A stretch of DNA of 64,000 nucleotides, taken from NCBI GenBank assembly GCA_965207995.1, contig CBDBNG010000001.1:620001-684000 (forward strand), in the 5' to 3' direction. The position numbers and the translations under genes are program-made. Origin of the DNA: DAOUKH01 sp965207995 (GTDB lineage: Bacteria > Chloroflexota > Dehalococcoidia > SHYB01). This document shows positions 1-7,939 of this stretch, one piece after another. Within the stretch, counting starts at the first letter, position 1; each line of letters starts with the position of its first letter. The notes below the pieces were generated by a model. It was not told the DNA's origin and did no database searches. It worked only from the letters and a program-made list of their open reading frames with translations.

Positions 1-117
1 GTCTACCGGGCCAAAGACCCGGAAGGCCACCAGTGGACCTTCGGCCAGACCCTCAGGTCGGTAAGCCGCGAGGAGGCGGAGCGGGCCAGCGGCTTCAAGA
101 TCGACGGCTGGATTTGA
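1..117 (+). CDS. VOC/glyoxalase-fold protein, C-terminal fragment
   Basis: The window opens inside a reading frame that ends at a TGA at 115-117. The 38 visible residues contain YRAKDPEGHQWTFGQ, which closely resembles the last beta-strand of PhnB/glyoxalase-like VOC proteins (consensus Y-x-x-[KR]-D-P-[ED]-G-H-x-W-x-F-G), followed by a short helix rich in Arg and Glu. In that family the Glu/His of this strand help hold a metal ion. The N-terminal part lies outside the window, so substrate and full length cannot be judged. A hydrolase on the same strand follows after 87 bases. Confidence 0.75.
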   Translation, partial: VYRAKDPEGHQWTFGQTLRSVSREEAERASGFKIDGWI

Positions 118-204
118 GCAGGACACCGGAGGCGTCCGGTTGACGCACCCCGCGCCCAAACCTAAGCTTCGCCGGGTGCGGCGCGCTGCGCAGGAGGTCG
201 GGGA

Positions 205-1434
205 ATGGACCGTCGCGGCCAGTCATGGATCCTCAACACGTTCGTGGGCTCGATGGGGGTCGATGTCCTACATCCCGGCGCGCGCAACGCCTTCGCCCTG
301 CTCGGCTTCGCCGCCACCGACATCGACAAGGTCTACCGCCGCCTGCAGCGCGGCGAGATGATGCTGAAGGCCTTCGTCACCCAGGCGGCGGAGGTGGAGC
401 GCAAGGCGCGGTTCGCCGAAGGCGAGGGGTTCAACGCGGCGGCGGCCGGGCTCTACGAGCGGGCCGCGATGCTCTACGGGCGCGGCGCCTACGCCATCTT
501 CCGCGACGACCCCATGAAGTTCGAGTACCACCGCAAGATGGTGGAGACCTACGACAAGGTGGTCTCCCTCTCCGGGCTGCGGGCGGAGCGCGTCGAGCTT
601 TCCCTGGAAGGAAAGACGCTCTACGGCATGCTCTACCTGCCCGACGTTCCCCGCGACGAGAAGCTCCCCGTCATCATCCTGCTCCCCGGCATGGACATGG
701 TGAAGGAGCAGTGGACGCGCATGGTGCAGGAGCAGGTCCTGCCGTTGGGCGTCGCCGCCTTCGCCCTCGACGGGCCGGGGCAGGGTGAGAGCCTGCTCCA
801 CGGGCTCAAGGTATCGGTGACCAACTACGACGACGCGGGCAGCGCCGTCGTCGACTATCTCGTTGGCCGGCCCGACATCGACCCGGATCGCATCTCCGTG
901 TTCGGCTTCAGCTTCGGGTCGCATTGGGCGGTGCGGATCGCCGCCGCCGAGCCCAGGCTCAAGGCCACGGCCGGGGTCGAGGGCTGCTTCGGGCCGAAAG
1001 AGAACATGTTCAACGTCCAGCAACCGAACTACCGCTTCAACTATATGTACATGTCCGGCGTCTTCGACGAGGAAGCGTTCGACAAGATGACCGCCGAGCT
1101 TGCGCTGGACGGAGTCGCGCCAAACGTGCAGTGCCCGTTCCTCATGGTGCAGGGCGAGTTCGACGAGCTCAGCCCCGCCAAGGAGACGCTCGACCTGTAC
1201 GAGAAGCTGCCCGAACCGAAGGAGATCTGGCTGTTCGAGGACGAGTTCCACCCGCTCGGCGGGGTCGCGGCCGAGTTGTACCCGCTGGTCACCGACTGGC
1301 TTGTGGCGCGGATGAACGACGCCCCCATCAAGCAGGCCGACCGGCGCATCCTGCTGCGGCCCGACGGCTCGGTCATCGACGGCGACGCGTCGCCGACGTG
1401 GTGGAATCCCGACCGGCTCGTCGAGAAGGGATAG
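205..1434 (+). CDS. alpha/beta hydrolase with helical N-terminal region (FrsA/DUF1100-like)
   Basis: A 409-residue protein with a predicted helical N-terminal half (about 1-125) and a C-terminal alpha/beta hydrolase domain. A catalytic triad is visible: nucleophile Ser236 in GFSFG, Asp320 in GEFDELSP and His349 in DEFHPLGG. LLPGMD (159-164) is the likely oxyanion strand. The size and helical N-terminal region resemble the family that includes 2,6-dihydroxypseudooxynicotine hydrolase, a C-C bond hydrolase, and FrsA-like proteins, but the substrate is unknown. The ATG at 205 is chosen because AGGAGG lies 8 bases upstream. The triple-RidA gene starts 10 bases after the stop, so the two probably form one transcript and may act on the same catabolite. 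Confidence 0.85.
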   Translation: MDRRGQSWILNTFVGSMGVDVLHPGARNAFALLGFAATDIDKVYRRLQRGEMMLKAFVTQAAEVERKARFAEGEGFNAAAAGLYERAAMLYGRGAYAIFRDDPMKFEYHRKMVETYDKVVSLSGLRAERVELSLEGKTLYGMLYLPDVPRDEKLPVIILLPGMDMVKEQWTRMVQEQVLPLGVAAFALDGPGQGESLLHGLKVSVTNYDDAGSAVVDYLVGRPDIDPDRISVFGFSFGSHWAVRIAAAEPRLKATAGVEGCFGPKENMFNVQQPNYRFNYMYMSGVFDEEAFDKMTAELALDGVAPNVQCPFLMVQGEFDELSPAKETLDLYEKLPEPKEIWLFEDEFHPLGGVAAELYPLVTDWLVARMNDAPIKQADRRILLRPDGSVIDGDASPTWWNPDRLVEKG

Positions 1435-1444
1435 GAGCCCGGCC

Positions 1445-2731
1445 ATGCCGAACGCCCGGTTCTTCCACCACCCCGACGCGCCCGGCGGCCTGCCGATGGC
1501 CGCCCGGGCCGGCGACCTCGTCTTCTACGGGGGCGGCATCGCCGCCAGTCCCCGCGACGGCGTCCCCGCCGAGGTGTACCCGCACTCGGAGATTCCCTAC
1601 CACTTCTCCGGCATCCGGGCCGAGTTGCGGTACGTGTATGACACGATGTCGGCGGTGCTCCAAGAGGCCGGTTCCTCAATGACGCAGGGGATGAAGATCA
1701 ACGCCTACATGAGGGACCTCGGCGATATCTTCAACGGGCTCAGCATGCGAAAGGACTACTTTGGCGGGGAGACGCCGCCGCCGAGCACCATGATGTTCGT
1801 GCCGGAGCTTCCGGTGCGCGGCGCCTCCGTCACCACCGACCTCGTGGCCCTCGCCGACGACGCCGTCCTTCCCAGGCAACCCATCCACGACGCCACGGAG
1901 GGCGCGCCGCTGCCGCCGCACGAGAGCATCTGGGGACACCGCATCTACGTCAAGATGGCGCGGGGCGGCGGCTTCATCTTCACCGCGGGGCTGGCCAACA
2001 CCGCGGAGCAGGAGCGCGGCTTCCATCACGCCGACTACCCCTATCACGCCGACCGCGGGGCCAAGGGCACGGAGGCCGTCCTCGACTACATGAAGTCGAT
2101 GCTCGCCGAGGTCGGCGCCGGCATGGAGCACGTCGTGCGCACGGAAATCTACCTCAACGACATGCGGTATCTCCCCGGGCTGGAGGAGGTCTGGGGGAAC
2201 TTCTTCCCCGAAGACCCGCCGGCGCGGATCGTTGCCCCGGCGGACTTCCCGACGCCGACGGGTCTGTGCGAAATCGAGGCCATCGCCATCGACCCCGAAG
2301 GCCCCTACGCCAAGAGCACCATCTCGACGCCCGACGCGCCCGCATCCTTCGCGCACGAGCCGCAGGCGGTCAAGGCCGGCCCCTATCTCTTCCTTTCAAG
2401 CCAGATGGCGACGGACTGGCGGAACGGGCTCGCTCCAGAGGCACGGGGCAATCCGGCGCTGCCGCATCACGACTCCGCGATCAAGCGGCAGGCGCGGTAC
2501 ATCCTGAAGAACGTCGACGCCATCTGCCGCGCCGGGGGCGCGTCCATGGGGGACTTGGTGCGGCGGCGGGCCGTCTACCGCGACCTCGCCGACCTCGGCC
2601 CGGCCGAGGCGGTGTGGCGCGAAGTCCTCGGCGACCGCGTTCCGCCGACGACGGCGTTCAAGGCCTCCACCGACCTGCCGGTCCCCGGATGCGACGTCAC
2701 CTACGACCTCGTGGCCTACGCCCCCGATTAG
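1445..2731 (+). CDS. triple-RidA-domain protein (covalent pseudo-trimer), copy A
   Basis: A 428-residue protein that is three RidA/YjgF/UK114-like domains in a row: about 15-138, 160-283 and 305-426. Each has the family pattern of an A-R-A-G-D or A-G-P-Y strand start, a long helix ending in a GASM/GSSM-like turn and a closing strand such as CEIEAIA or VTYDLVAYA. Single-domain RidA is a homotrimer that hydrolyses reactive imines/enamines, using an Arg in a P-A-R motif. Only the middle domain keeps it (PPAR, Arg261, with CEIEAIA at 275-281). The equivalent positions are Ser114 in domain 1 and Thr403 in domain 3. The protein therefore looks like one polypeptide trimer with a single canonical site. 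Start: ATG 1445, with GGAG about 9 bases upstream. A paralogue is convergent, with stops 7 bases apart. Confidence 0.85.
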   Translation: MPNARFFHHPDAPGGLPMAARAGDLVFYGGGIAASPRDGVPAEVYPHSEIPYHFSGIRAELRYVYDTMSAVLQEAGSSMTQGMKINAYMRDLGDIFNGLSMRKDYFGGETPPPSTMMFVPELPVRGASVTTDLVALADDAVLPRQPIHDATEGAPLPPHESIWGHRIYVKMARGGGFIFTAGLANTAEQERGFHHADYPYHADRGAKGTEAVLDYMKSMLAEVGAGMEHVVRTEIYLNDMRYLPGLEEVWGNFFPEDPPARIVAPADFPTPTGLCEIEAIAIDPEGPYAKSTISTPDAPASFAHEPQAVKAGPYLFLSSQMATDWRNGLAPEARGNPALPHHDSAIKRQARYILKNVDAICRAGGASMGDLVRRRAVYRDLADLGPAEAVWREVLGDRVPPTTAFKASTDLPVPGCDVTYDLVAYAPD

Positions 2732-2738
2732 GGCGAGC

Positions 2739-4046
2739 CTAGGGCGCGAAGGCGATCAGGTCGTACTGGACGTGGCAATCGGGCACGGGCAAGCCCGTCG
2801 ACGTTTGGAAGATCGTGGTTGGCGGCAGACGGTCGCCGAGCGCGTCCCGCCACGACGCCTCCGCCGCACCCAGTTCGTCGAGCGAGACGTGCATCGCGCG
2901 GCGCCGCACGAGGTTGTCCACCGACGCTCCACCCGCGCGGCATATCGCGTCGGCGTTCTTCAGGACGTAGTCGGCCTCCCGCTTGATCGGCGAGGCGTGG
3001 TACGGGAAGTTGGGATCGACGCGGGCCTCAGGCGCGAGCCCGTGCTCGTAGTCGGTCGCCATGAGGCCGGAGAGGAAGAGGTACGGCCCGGCGCGCATCG
3101 CGTGCGGCTCTGGGCTGGGGGACTTGGGCGCGTCGGCCGCCACGATCGTCTCCTTGCGGTACGGGCCCCCCGGGTCCACGGCGATGAGCTCGATTTCGAC
3201 CACGGTGTGCGGCGCGGGGAAGCCCGCCGGCACGACGATGCGGGCGGGCGGGTCTTTGGGGAAGAACTGACGCCAGGCCTCGTCCAAACCGGCGAGGTTC
3301 CGCATATCGTGCAGGTGAATCTCGGCGCGCACCACGTCGGCCAGCGACGCCCCCATCTCCTGCAGCGAGGCTTCCAGGTCCCGCAGGGTGATCTCCGTGG
3401 AGAGCTTGGCTAGGTCGTGGCGGTAGGGGAAGTCGGGGTGCTCGGGCACCTCGGCGCCCGGGATCAGGTGCCGCGTGTTGTTGGTGAGGCCGGCGGTGAA
3501 GATGAACCCGCCGCCACGGGTCGCCTTGATGTAGATGCGGTGACCGAAGACTTCCTCCAGCGGCGGAATCGGGGCATCGTCGGTCGAGGTTGTGATGGCG
3601 ACGCGTCCGAGCTCGGCGTCCGACGCGACGGCGATAAGGTCGTTGGTGACCGTCAGGCCGGGAACCGCTAGGGCCGGCACATAGACCAGCGTGCTTGGGG
3701 GCGGCGCCTCGCCGCCGAAGTAGTCCTCGCGGAGGTTTAGCGCGTCGAACGTCTCCTCCAACTTCGTCTGATAGGTGTTGATCTTCAGGGAGTCGCGCAT
3801 GGAGGAGCCCAGCGATTCGAGCGCCCGCCCCATGCGGCCATAGATGTGCATGAGCTGCGCGCGGATATGGGACCAATGGTTAGGAAGCTCGGGGTGTGGG
3901 CGGATCTCGGGGGCGATTCCCGTAGCGGGATGCGCCGCCATGCCTCCGGCGAAGAAGACGAGGTCGCCGGCCCGCGCCGCCTCTGGCGGCGTTCCGTTCG
4001 GCGCTTCAGGCATGAGGGCATAGCTGACATCTTCCAATTTCGGCAT
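2739..4046 (-). CDS. triple-RidA-domain protein (covalent pseudo-trimer), copy B
   Basis: A 435-residue paralogue of the gene at 1445-2731, aligned along its full length, with the same three RidA-like domains and the same asymmetry. The catalytic-Arg position reads PPPS in domain 1, PPAR in domain 2 (followed by VVEIELIA) and PPTT in domain 3. The start is placed at the ATG at 4046 (MPKLEDVSYALMPEAP), with a purine-rich GGAGGAGAG stretch upstream; the open frame extends further upstream but into the permease gene. It lies just downstream of the dppC-like gene on the same strand (30 bases), so it may belong to the importer operon and deal with reactive intermediates of the imported substrate (inference). 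Confidence 0.85.
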   Translation of the reverse strand: MPKLEDVSYALMPEAPNGTPPEAARAGDLVFFAGGMAAHPATGIAPEIRPHPELPNHWSHIRAQLMHIYGRMGRALESLGSSMRDSLKINTYQTKLEETFDALNLREDYFGGEAPPPSTLVYVPALAVPGLTVTNDLIAVASDAELGRVAITTSTDDAPIPPLEEVFGHRIYIKATRGGGFIFTAGLTNNTRHLIPGAEVPEHPDFPYRHDLAKLSTEITLRDLEASLQEMGASLADVVRAEIHLHDMRNLAGLDEAWRQFFPKDPPARIVVPAGFPAPHTVVEIELIAVDPGGPYRKETIVAADAPKSPSPEPHAMRAGPYLFLSGLMATDYEHGLAPEARVDPNFPYHASPIKREADYVLKNADAICRAGGASVDNLVRRRAMHVSLDELGAAEASWRDALGDRLPPTTIFQTSTGLPVPDCHVQYDLIAFAP

Positions 4047-4075
4047 AGTGTGTCTCTCCCCGTCTCTCCTCCAGG

Positions 4076-4975
4076 CTACGCGCGCGACAGGCGCGGGTCT
4101 AGCGCATCCCGGAGGCCGTCGCCCAGGAGGTTCAGCGAGAGGACGACGATCAGGATGGCGATGCCCGGCGCCGTAGCCGCGTGGGGCGCCGACGTGATGT
4201 AGGACTTCGACGCGGCGAGCATGGCCCCCCAGTCCGCCGTCGGCGGCTGCGTCCCGAGGCCGATGAAGCTCAGTCCTGCCATGAATACGATCTTCTGTCC
4301 AACGTCCAGCGTGAACAGCACGATGATCGGCCCCATGATATTGGGAAGGACGTGGCGCGTCACAATGCGGGCGTCGGAGGCGCCCACCGCCCTCGCCGCC
4401 TCGATGAACGGGTACTCCCGCAGGCTCAGCACCACGCCGCGGACCACGCGGGCGTAGATGGGAATGCCGATCACGCCGAGAACGATCACCGCATTCCGCA
4501 GGCCCGGCCCCAGGCTCGCCACGACCGCGATGGCAAGGATCAGCGGCGGGAAGGCGAGGAGGATGTCGATCAGCCGCATCGACAGCAGGTCGGCCCACTT
4601 GCCCGTGTAACCCGAGACCAACCCAATCATGAGTCCGAAGCCCATCGAGATGCCCGCCGCGGCGATGCCCGCCCACAGTGAGACCCGGCCTCCCCACACG
4701 AGCCTGGAAAGCATGTCGCGGCCCAGCTCGTCGGTGCCAAGCGGGTAGGCCGTCGTACTGAACCAGGCGGTGAGACGCACCGCCGGCTTCAGTGCGTCGG
4801 GTTCCCGCAGCGGCAGGACCGGGGCGAGCAAAAGGGTAACGACCAGCGCCCCGAGCACGAACAGCCCCGCGAGCGCGAGCGGGTTCCGGCGCAGCGATTC
4901 CCAAAAGATCCGCAGGAAGCCTTCCCGGCCGGAGGTCTGGCCGGGAGGCGTTGGCGATGTGGTCCGAATTGCCAT
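4076..4975 (-). CDS. Dpp/Opp-type ABC transporter permease, DppC-like subunit
   Basis: A 299-residue inner-membrane permease of the BPD_transp_1 family. The N-terminal segment has one hydrophobic helix (about 35-55), then the hallmark LGTDELGRDMLSRLVWGGR (about 98-116), followed by about five membrane segments. The EAA-loop signature that contacts the ATPase is EAARAVGASDARIVTRHVLP. It ends with LGDGLRDALDPRLS, typical of DppC/OppC. It forms one unit with the DppB-like gene (7 bases from that gene's stop) and the lipoprotein at 6051-7718. No dppD/dppF ATPase gene is present in the window, so ATPases are presumably encoded elsewhere. Substrate (peptide, glycoside or other small solute) cannot be told from sequence. 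Confidence 0.92.
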   Translation of the reverse strand: MAIRTTSPTPPGQTSGREGFLRIFWESLRRNPLALAGLFVLGALVVTLLLAPVLPLREPDALKPAVRLTAWFSTTAYPLGTDELGRDMLSRLVWGGRVSLWAGIAAAGISMGFGLMIGLVSGYTGKWADLLSMRLIDILLAFPPLILAIAVVASLGPGLRNAVIVLGVIGIPIYARVVRGVVLSLREYPFIEAARAVGASDARIVTRHVLPNIMGPIIVLFTLDVGQKIVFMAGLSFIGLGTQPPTADWGAMLAASKSYITSAPHAATAPGIAILIVVLSLNLLGDGLRDALDPRLSRA

Positions 4976-4982
4976 GTGCCGG

Positions 4983-5933
4983 TCAGCCGTACTTGATCCT
5001 GGGGTCGAGGTAGGCGTAGCTCAGGTCGACGATCAGGTTGATCAGGACAAACGCGGTCGCGGTCACGAGGGTGATTGCCTGGACGAGCGGGAAGTCGCGC
5101 CGGCCGATCGCGTCGATCATGAAGCTCCCCACGCCGGGCCAGGCGAAGAGGAACTCGATCAGGACCGAGCTGCTGAGCAGCGCGCCCAGCTGGACACCCA
5201 ACACCGTCACGACGGGTATGAGGGCGTTCTTCAGGGCGTGGCGGTTGACGACGACCCACTCCGTGAGGCCCTTCGCCCTCGCGGTGCGGACGAAGTCCTG
5301 TCTGATGACTTCAAGCATCGACGATCTCGTCAGCCGGGCCACGATGGCGATGTTGAAGGCCGCAAGGGTCAGAGCGGGGAGCAGCAAGTGCTGCAGCACG
5401 TCGAGCACGCCGCCGTCGCCGGCCGGTGAACGCATACCCGTCGACGGCAGCAGGTCCCACTGCACGGAGAACAGCAGGATCAGCATGATGCCGAGCCAGA
5501 ACCCCGGCATGCTGACCCCAATAAGCGAGACCAGCATGCTCGACCGGTCCATCCAGGAGTTCTGCCGTATGCCCGCGAGGACACCGAGGCTGACTCCGAC
5601 TACCGTTGAAACGATGAACGCAGCCGCCGCCAGGATAAACGTGTTGACGAACCGGTCGAGCACCTCGCCCAACACCGGCGTGCGCAGCCAGATGGAGTCT
5701 CCGAGATCGCCCTGAAGGGCGTTCCACAGCCATTTGCCGTACTGGACGTGGATGGCCTCTTCGAGCCCGAGCTTTGTCCGCAGCTCGGTGACGGCCTCCG
5801 GCGTCGCGGAGGGGCCCAGCATCAGAATCGCGGGGTCGCCGGGCGTCAGGTGAATCACCGCGAAGACGATCACCGACACGCCGAGCAGCGTCGGAATCAG
5901 CAACAGGATGCGTCGGACGGCGTACCCGGAAAT
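4983..5933 (-). CDS. Dpp/Opp-type ABC transporter permease, DppB-like subunit, probable ATT start
   Basis: Inner-membrane permease with the family N-terminus (YAVRRILLLIPTLLGVSV then HLTPGDPA), an EAA loop (VRTARAKGLTEWVVVNRHAL) and the usual C-terminus DLSYAYLDPRIKYG. The first conventional start in frame is a TTG at 5903, which would cut off the conserved G-Y-A-V-R-R-I-L segment. An ATT codon at 5933, directly after an in-frame TAG, gives the full family N-terminus and has a GGAG seven bases upstream, so I place the start there (about 316 residues). The TTG start (306 residues) is the alternative. The gene follows the substrate-binding lipoprotein gene and precedes dppC in a probable operon. 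Confidence 0.9.
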   Translation of the reverse strand: MSGYAVRRILLLIPTLLGVSVIVFAVIHLTPGDPAILMLGPSATPEAVTELRTKLGLEEAIHVQYGKWLWNALQGDLGDSIWLRTPVLGEVLDRFVNTFILAAAAFIVSTVVGVSLGVLAGIRQNSWMDRSSMLVSLIGVSMPGFWLGIMLILLFSVQWDLLPSTGMRSPAGDGGVLDVLQHLLLPALTLAAFNIAIVARLTRSSMLEVIRQDFVRTARAKGLTEWVVVNRHALKNALIPVVTVLGVQLGALLSSSVLIEFLFAWPGVGSFMIDAIGRRDFPLVQAITLVTATAFVLINLIVDLSYAYLDPRIKYG

Positions 5934-6050
5934 GGCCTAACTCCGTCTATCCCGAATCGGCGCCTCCGGCGGCGCGGCCCTTACCTCCGTGAGACAGCAA
6001 AGCCGGGCTTCCACCCGGCTTTGCTCTGCGGCGCGGGCCGAAGCTCGCTC

Positions 6051-7718
6051 CTAGTTCACGGTTATGTCCTTCACGAAGTGCACTGAGTTGGCGTATTGCA
6101 CCAAGCCCGTAATGTCGGAGGTGTGCGCGATGATCCTCGGCAGGTAGACGATGCTGCCGTAGGGCGGGTCCTCCTGGGTCACTTCCTGCGCTTGATCGTA
6201 GATCCCCTTCCGTTCGGCCGGGTCGAACGTCGTTCGGCCACGGTCCAGCAGCCCATCAAGCTCCGTATTGCCGTAATAGCTGAAGTTAAAGCCGTTGGGC
6301 GACTGGCGGCTGGTGGCGAAGAGGTTGGTGTACCAGTTGTCGGGGTCGGCAATGGAGGCAAGGATCGACGTCAGCGCCATCTCTTCGATCTGGCCACCGA
6401 AGAGCGCCCCGATGAACTCGGAGAACTCACGGGTGTCGAGTGTCACCTCGATGCCGATTTCGGCGAGGCTCGCCTGGATCACCGTCGCGACTTCCGTCGC
6501 CTTCGGCAGGTTGGGGGCGACCGCCGCGAACGACAGCGTCGTCTGGAAGCCGTCCGGGTAGCCCGCCTCCGCCAGCAGCTCTCTGGCCTTGTCGAGGTTA
6601 TAGGGATGGCCGGCCACGTCCTGGTTCACCCATTGGCCGAAGCCGGGGCTAAGCAGTCCCTTCGCCGGAGCGGCGACGCCCTGCAGCAGGTCGTTGGCGA
6701 TGGTCTCCTTGTCGATGGCGTAGTTGATGGCCTGGCGCACGAGCGGGGAGCCCAACGGCCCCGCGTTCAGGTTGAAGCTAACGAAGTAGAGCAGGCGGAT
6801 CGTCTTGGCGTTGACGGTGAAGGCCGCGTCCGCGTCCAGGGCCTGCAGCTCTTCCAGTGGCGGGTCGACGATCATCTGCGCCGTGCCATTTCTGAGGGCG
6901 GCGAGCCGGGCGGTGTCATCAGGGATGGAGATGTAGATGGACTCGGCCACCTGGGGTGCGTCGCCCCAGTAGTCGTCATTCCGCTCCAGCACGCGCCGGA
7001 CGCCCTTGTCCCACTCCGCGAGCTTGTAGGGGCCGGTGCTGATGGGATTCTCAATGATGTCGTCTTGCAGGTCGCGAATGGCCTGAGGGCTCAGCGTGGC
7101 CGTCGCGTTGGTGGACGAGAAGTCGAGCGCCGACGCGGTTGGCTGCTTCATGTTGAGGCGAACGGTTTGGTCGTCGACCACGTCGGCCGACGCTACCCAG
7201 GAAAGGAACGTGTTGCGGTAGGTGAAGTTGCCGTACTGGTGGAACTCGTTCTCGGGATCGATCTGGCGGTCGATGTTGAACTTGACCGCCTCCGCGTTGA
7301 AGGGGGTGCCGTCATGGAAGTTGGCGGTCCGGAGCTTGAAGGTGATGCTGTCGCCGGCCGAGCCGATCGTCCACTCGGTCGCCATTGCGGCCTGAACGTC
7401 GCCGCCATCGGGGACTTCGTTGATGAGCGGGTCCGTTATCTGGACCAGGGTGATCGAGCAGGCATTGTCGAGACACTGATGCGGGTCCTGGCTCTGCGTG
7501 TCCCCGCTAATGGCGGTGACGATGGAGACGGTGCGGTCGGGTTCAGGCGGCGGCGGCGTGGGCGTCGGGGCGGGCGTCGCCGTCGGCGCGGGTACCGGCG
7601 TCGATGTCGGGGCCGGTGTCGGCGTCGGATCGGCGCCGCACGAGGCCACAATCAGGGCCACGATTGCCAGGAGGCCGACAACACCAAGTACGAAACGCCG
7701 ATTCTTGAATTGCAACAT
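6051..7718 (-). CDS. ABC transporter substrate-binding lipoprotein (SBP_bac_5, DppA/OppA-like)
   Basis: A 555-residue extracytoplasmic solute-binding lipoprotein. It has a positively charged N-terminus, a hydrophobic stretch and a lipobox VASC with Cys27 as the lipidation site, followed by a long Thr-Pro-Ala linker (about 30-60) of the kind common in Chloroflexota lipoproteins. The mature part has the SBP_bac_5 layout, including VRQAINYAIDKETI and the EAGYPDGFQT element. It should deliver peptides or similar solutes to the permeases encoded at 5933-4076. A good promoter lies upstream (7858-7830), and the leader is about 110 bases. Confidence 0.92.
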   Translation of the reverse strand: MLQFKNRRFVLGVVGLLAIVALIVASCGADPTPTPAPTSTPVPAPTATPAPTPTPPPPEPDRTVSIVTAISGDTQSQDPHQCLDNACSITLVQITDPLINEVPDGGDVQAAMATEWTIGSAGDSITFKLRTANFHDGTPFNAEAVKFNIDRQIDPENEFHQYGNFTYRNTFLSWVASADVVDDQTVRLNMKQPTASALDFSSTNATATLSPQAIRDLQDDIIENPISTGPYKLAEWDKGVRRVLERNDDYWGDAPQVAESIYISIPDDTARLAALRNGTAQMIVDPPLEELQALDADAAFTVNAKTIRLLYFVSFNLNAGPLGSPLVRQAINYAIDKETIANDLLQGVAAPAKGLLSPGFGQWVNQDVAGHPYNLDKARELLAEAGYPDGFQTTLSFAAVAPNLPKATEVATVIQASLAEIGIEVTLDTREFSEFIGALFGGQIEEMALTSILASIADPDNWYTNLFATSRQSPNGFNFSYYGNTELDGLLDRGRTTFDPAERKGIYDQAQEVTQEDPPYGSIVYLPRIIAHTSDITGLVQYANSVHFVKDITVN

Positions 7719-7829
7719 GGTCTAGGCTCCTTACCACCTTGGTGGCGGACACGCCACGCCGGAATCCCCGAAAGGGCCGGAGAGAGGCCGCGCCCTGCTT
7801 CCTACTGAAGAAGTCGCAAAGTGGGTGCG

Positions 7830-7858
7830 ATAGTAGCGAACGCGCCTATAGGTGTCAA
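7830..7858 (-). promoter_or_regulatory. sigma-70-like promoter of the importer operon
   Basis: Read on the minus strand: TTGACA (7858-7853), a 17-base spacer, then TACTAT (7835-7830). This is a near-consensus -35/-10 pair about 110 bases before the lipoprotein start at 7718. Confidence 0.65.
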
Positions 7859-7899
7859 CGAAGGCCGAGGCTCAGCCACAGGGGGACGCTGGCGCCCTT

Positions 7900-7908
7900 T
7901 GCTACAAT
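7900..7908 (+). promoter_or_regulatory. extended -10 element of the first LLM oxidoreductase gene
   Basis: TGCTACAAT (TG at 7900-7901, TACAAT at 7903-7908) sits 31 bases before the ATG at 7940. The same element precedes the neighbouring paralogue at 9040-9048. No strong -35 is seen, as expected for an extended -10 promoter. It is back-to-back with the importer promoter. Confidence 0.55.
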
Positions 7909-7939
7909 GCCGCCGCCTTCTCCCGGCGCGCGGAAGACC

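Noticed and set aside
268..1446. Long antisense frame opposite the alpha/beta hydrolase, and similar antisense frames elsewhere
   Set aside because: Composition is Arg/Gly/Ala/Val-rich with no domain, as expected for mirror frames of GC-rich genes; the plus-strand hydrolase has a full catalytic triad.
4076..7718. The two Dpp-type permease loci as complete transporters
   Set aside because: Neither locus has ATPase genes, and the second lacks a binding protein, so they were annotated as partial sets that need components from elsewhere.
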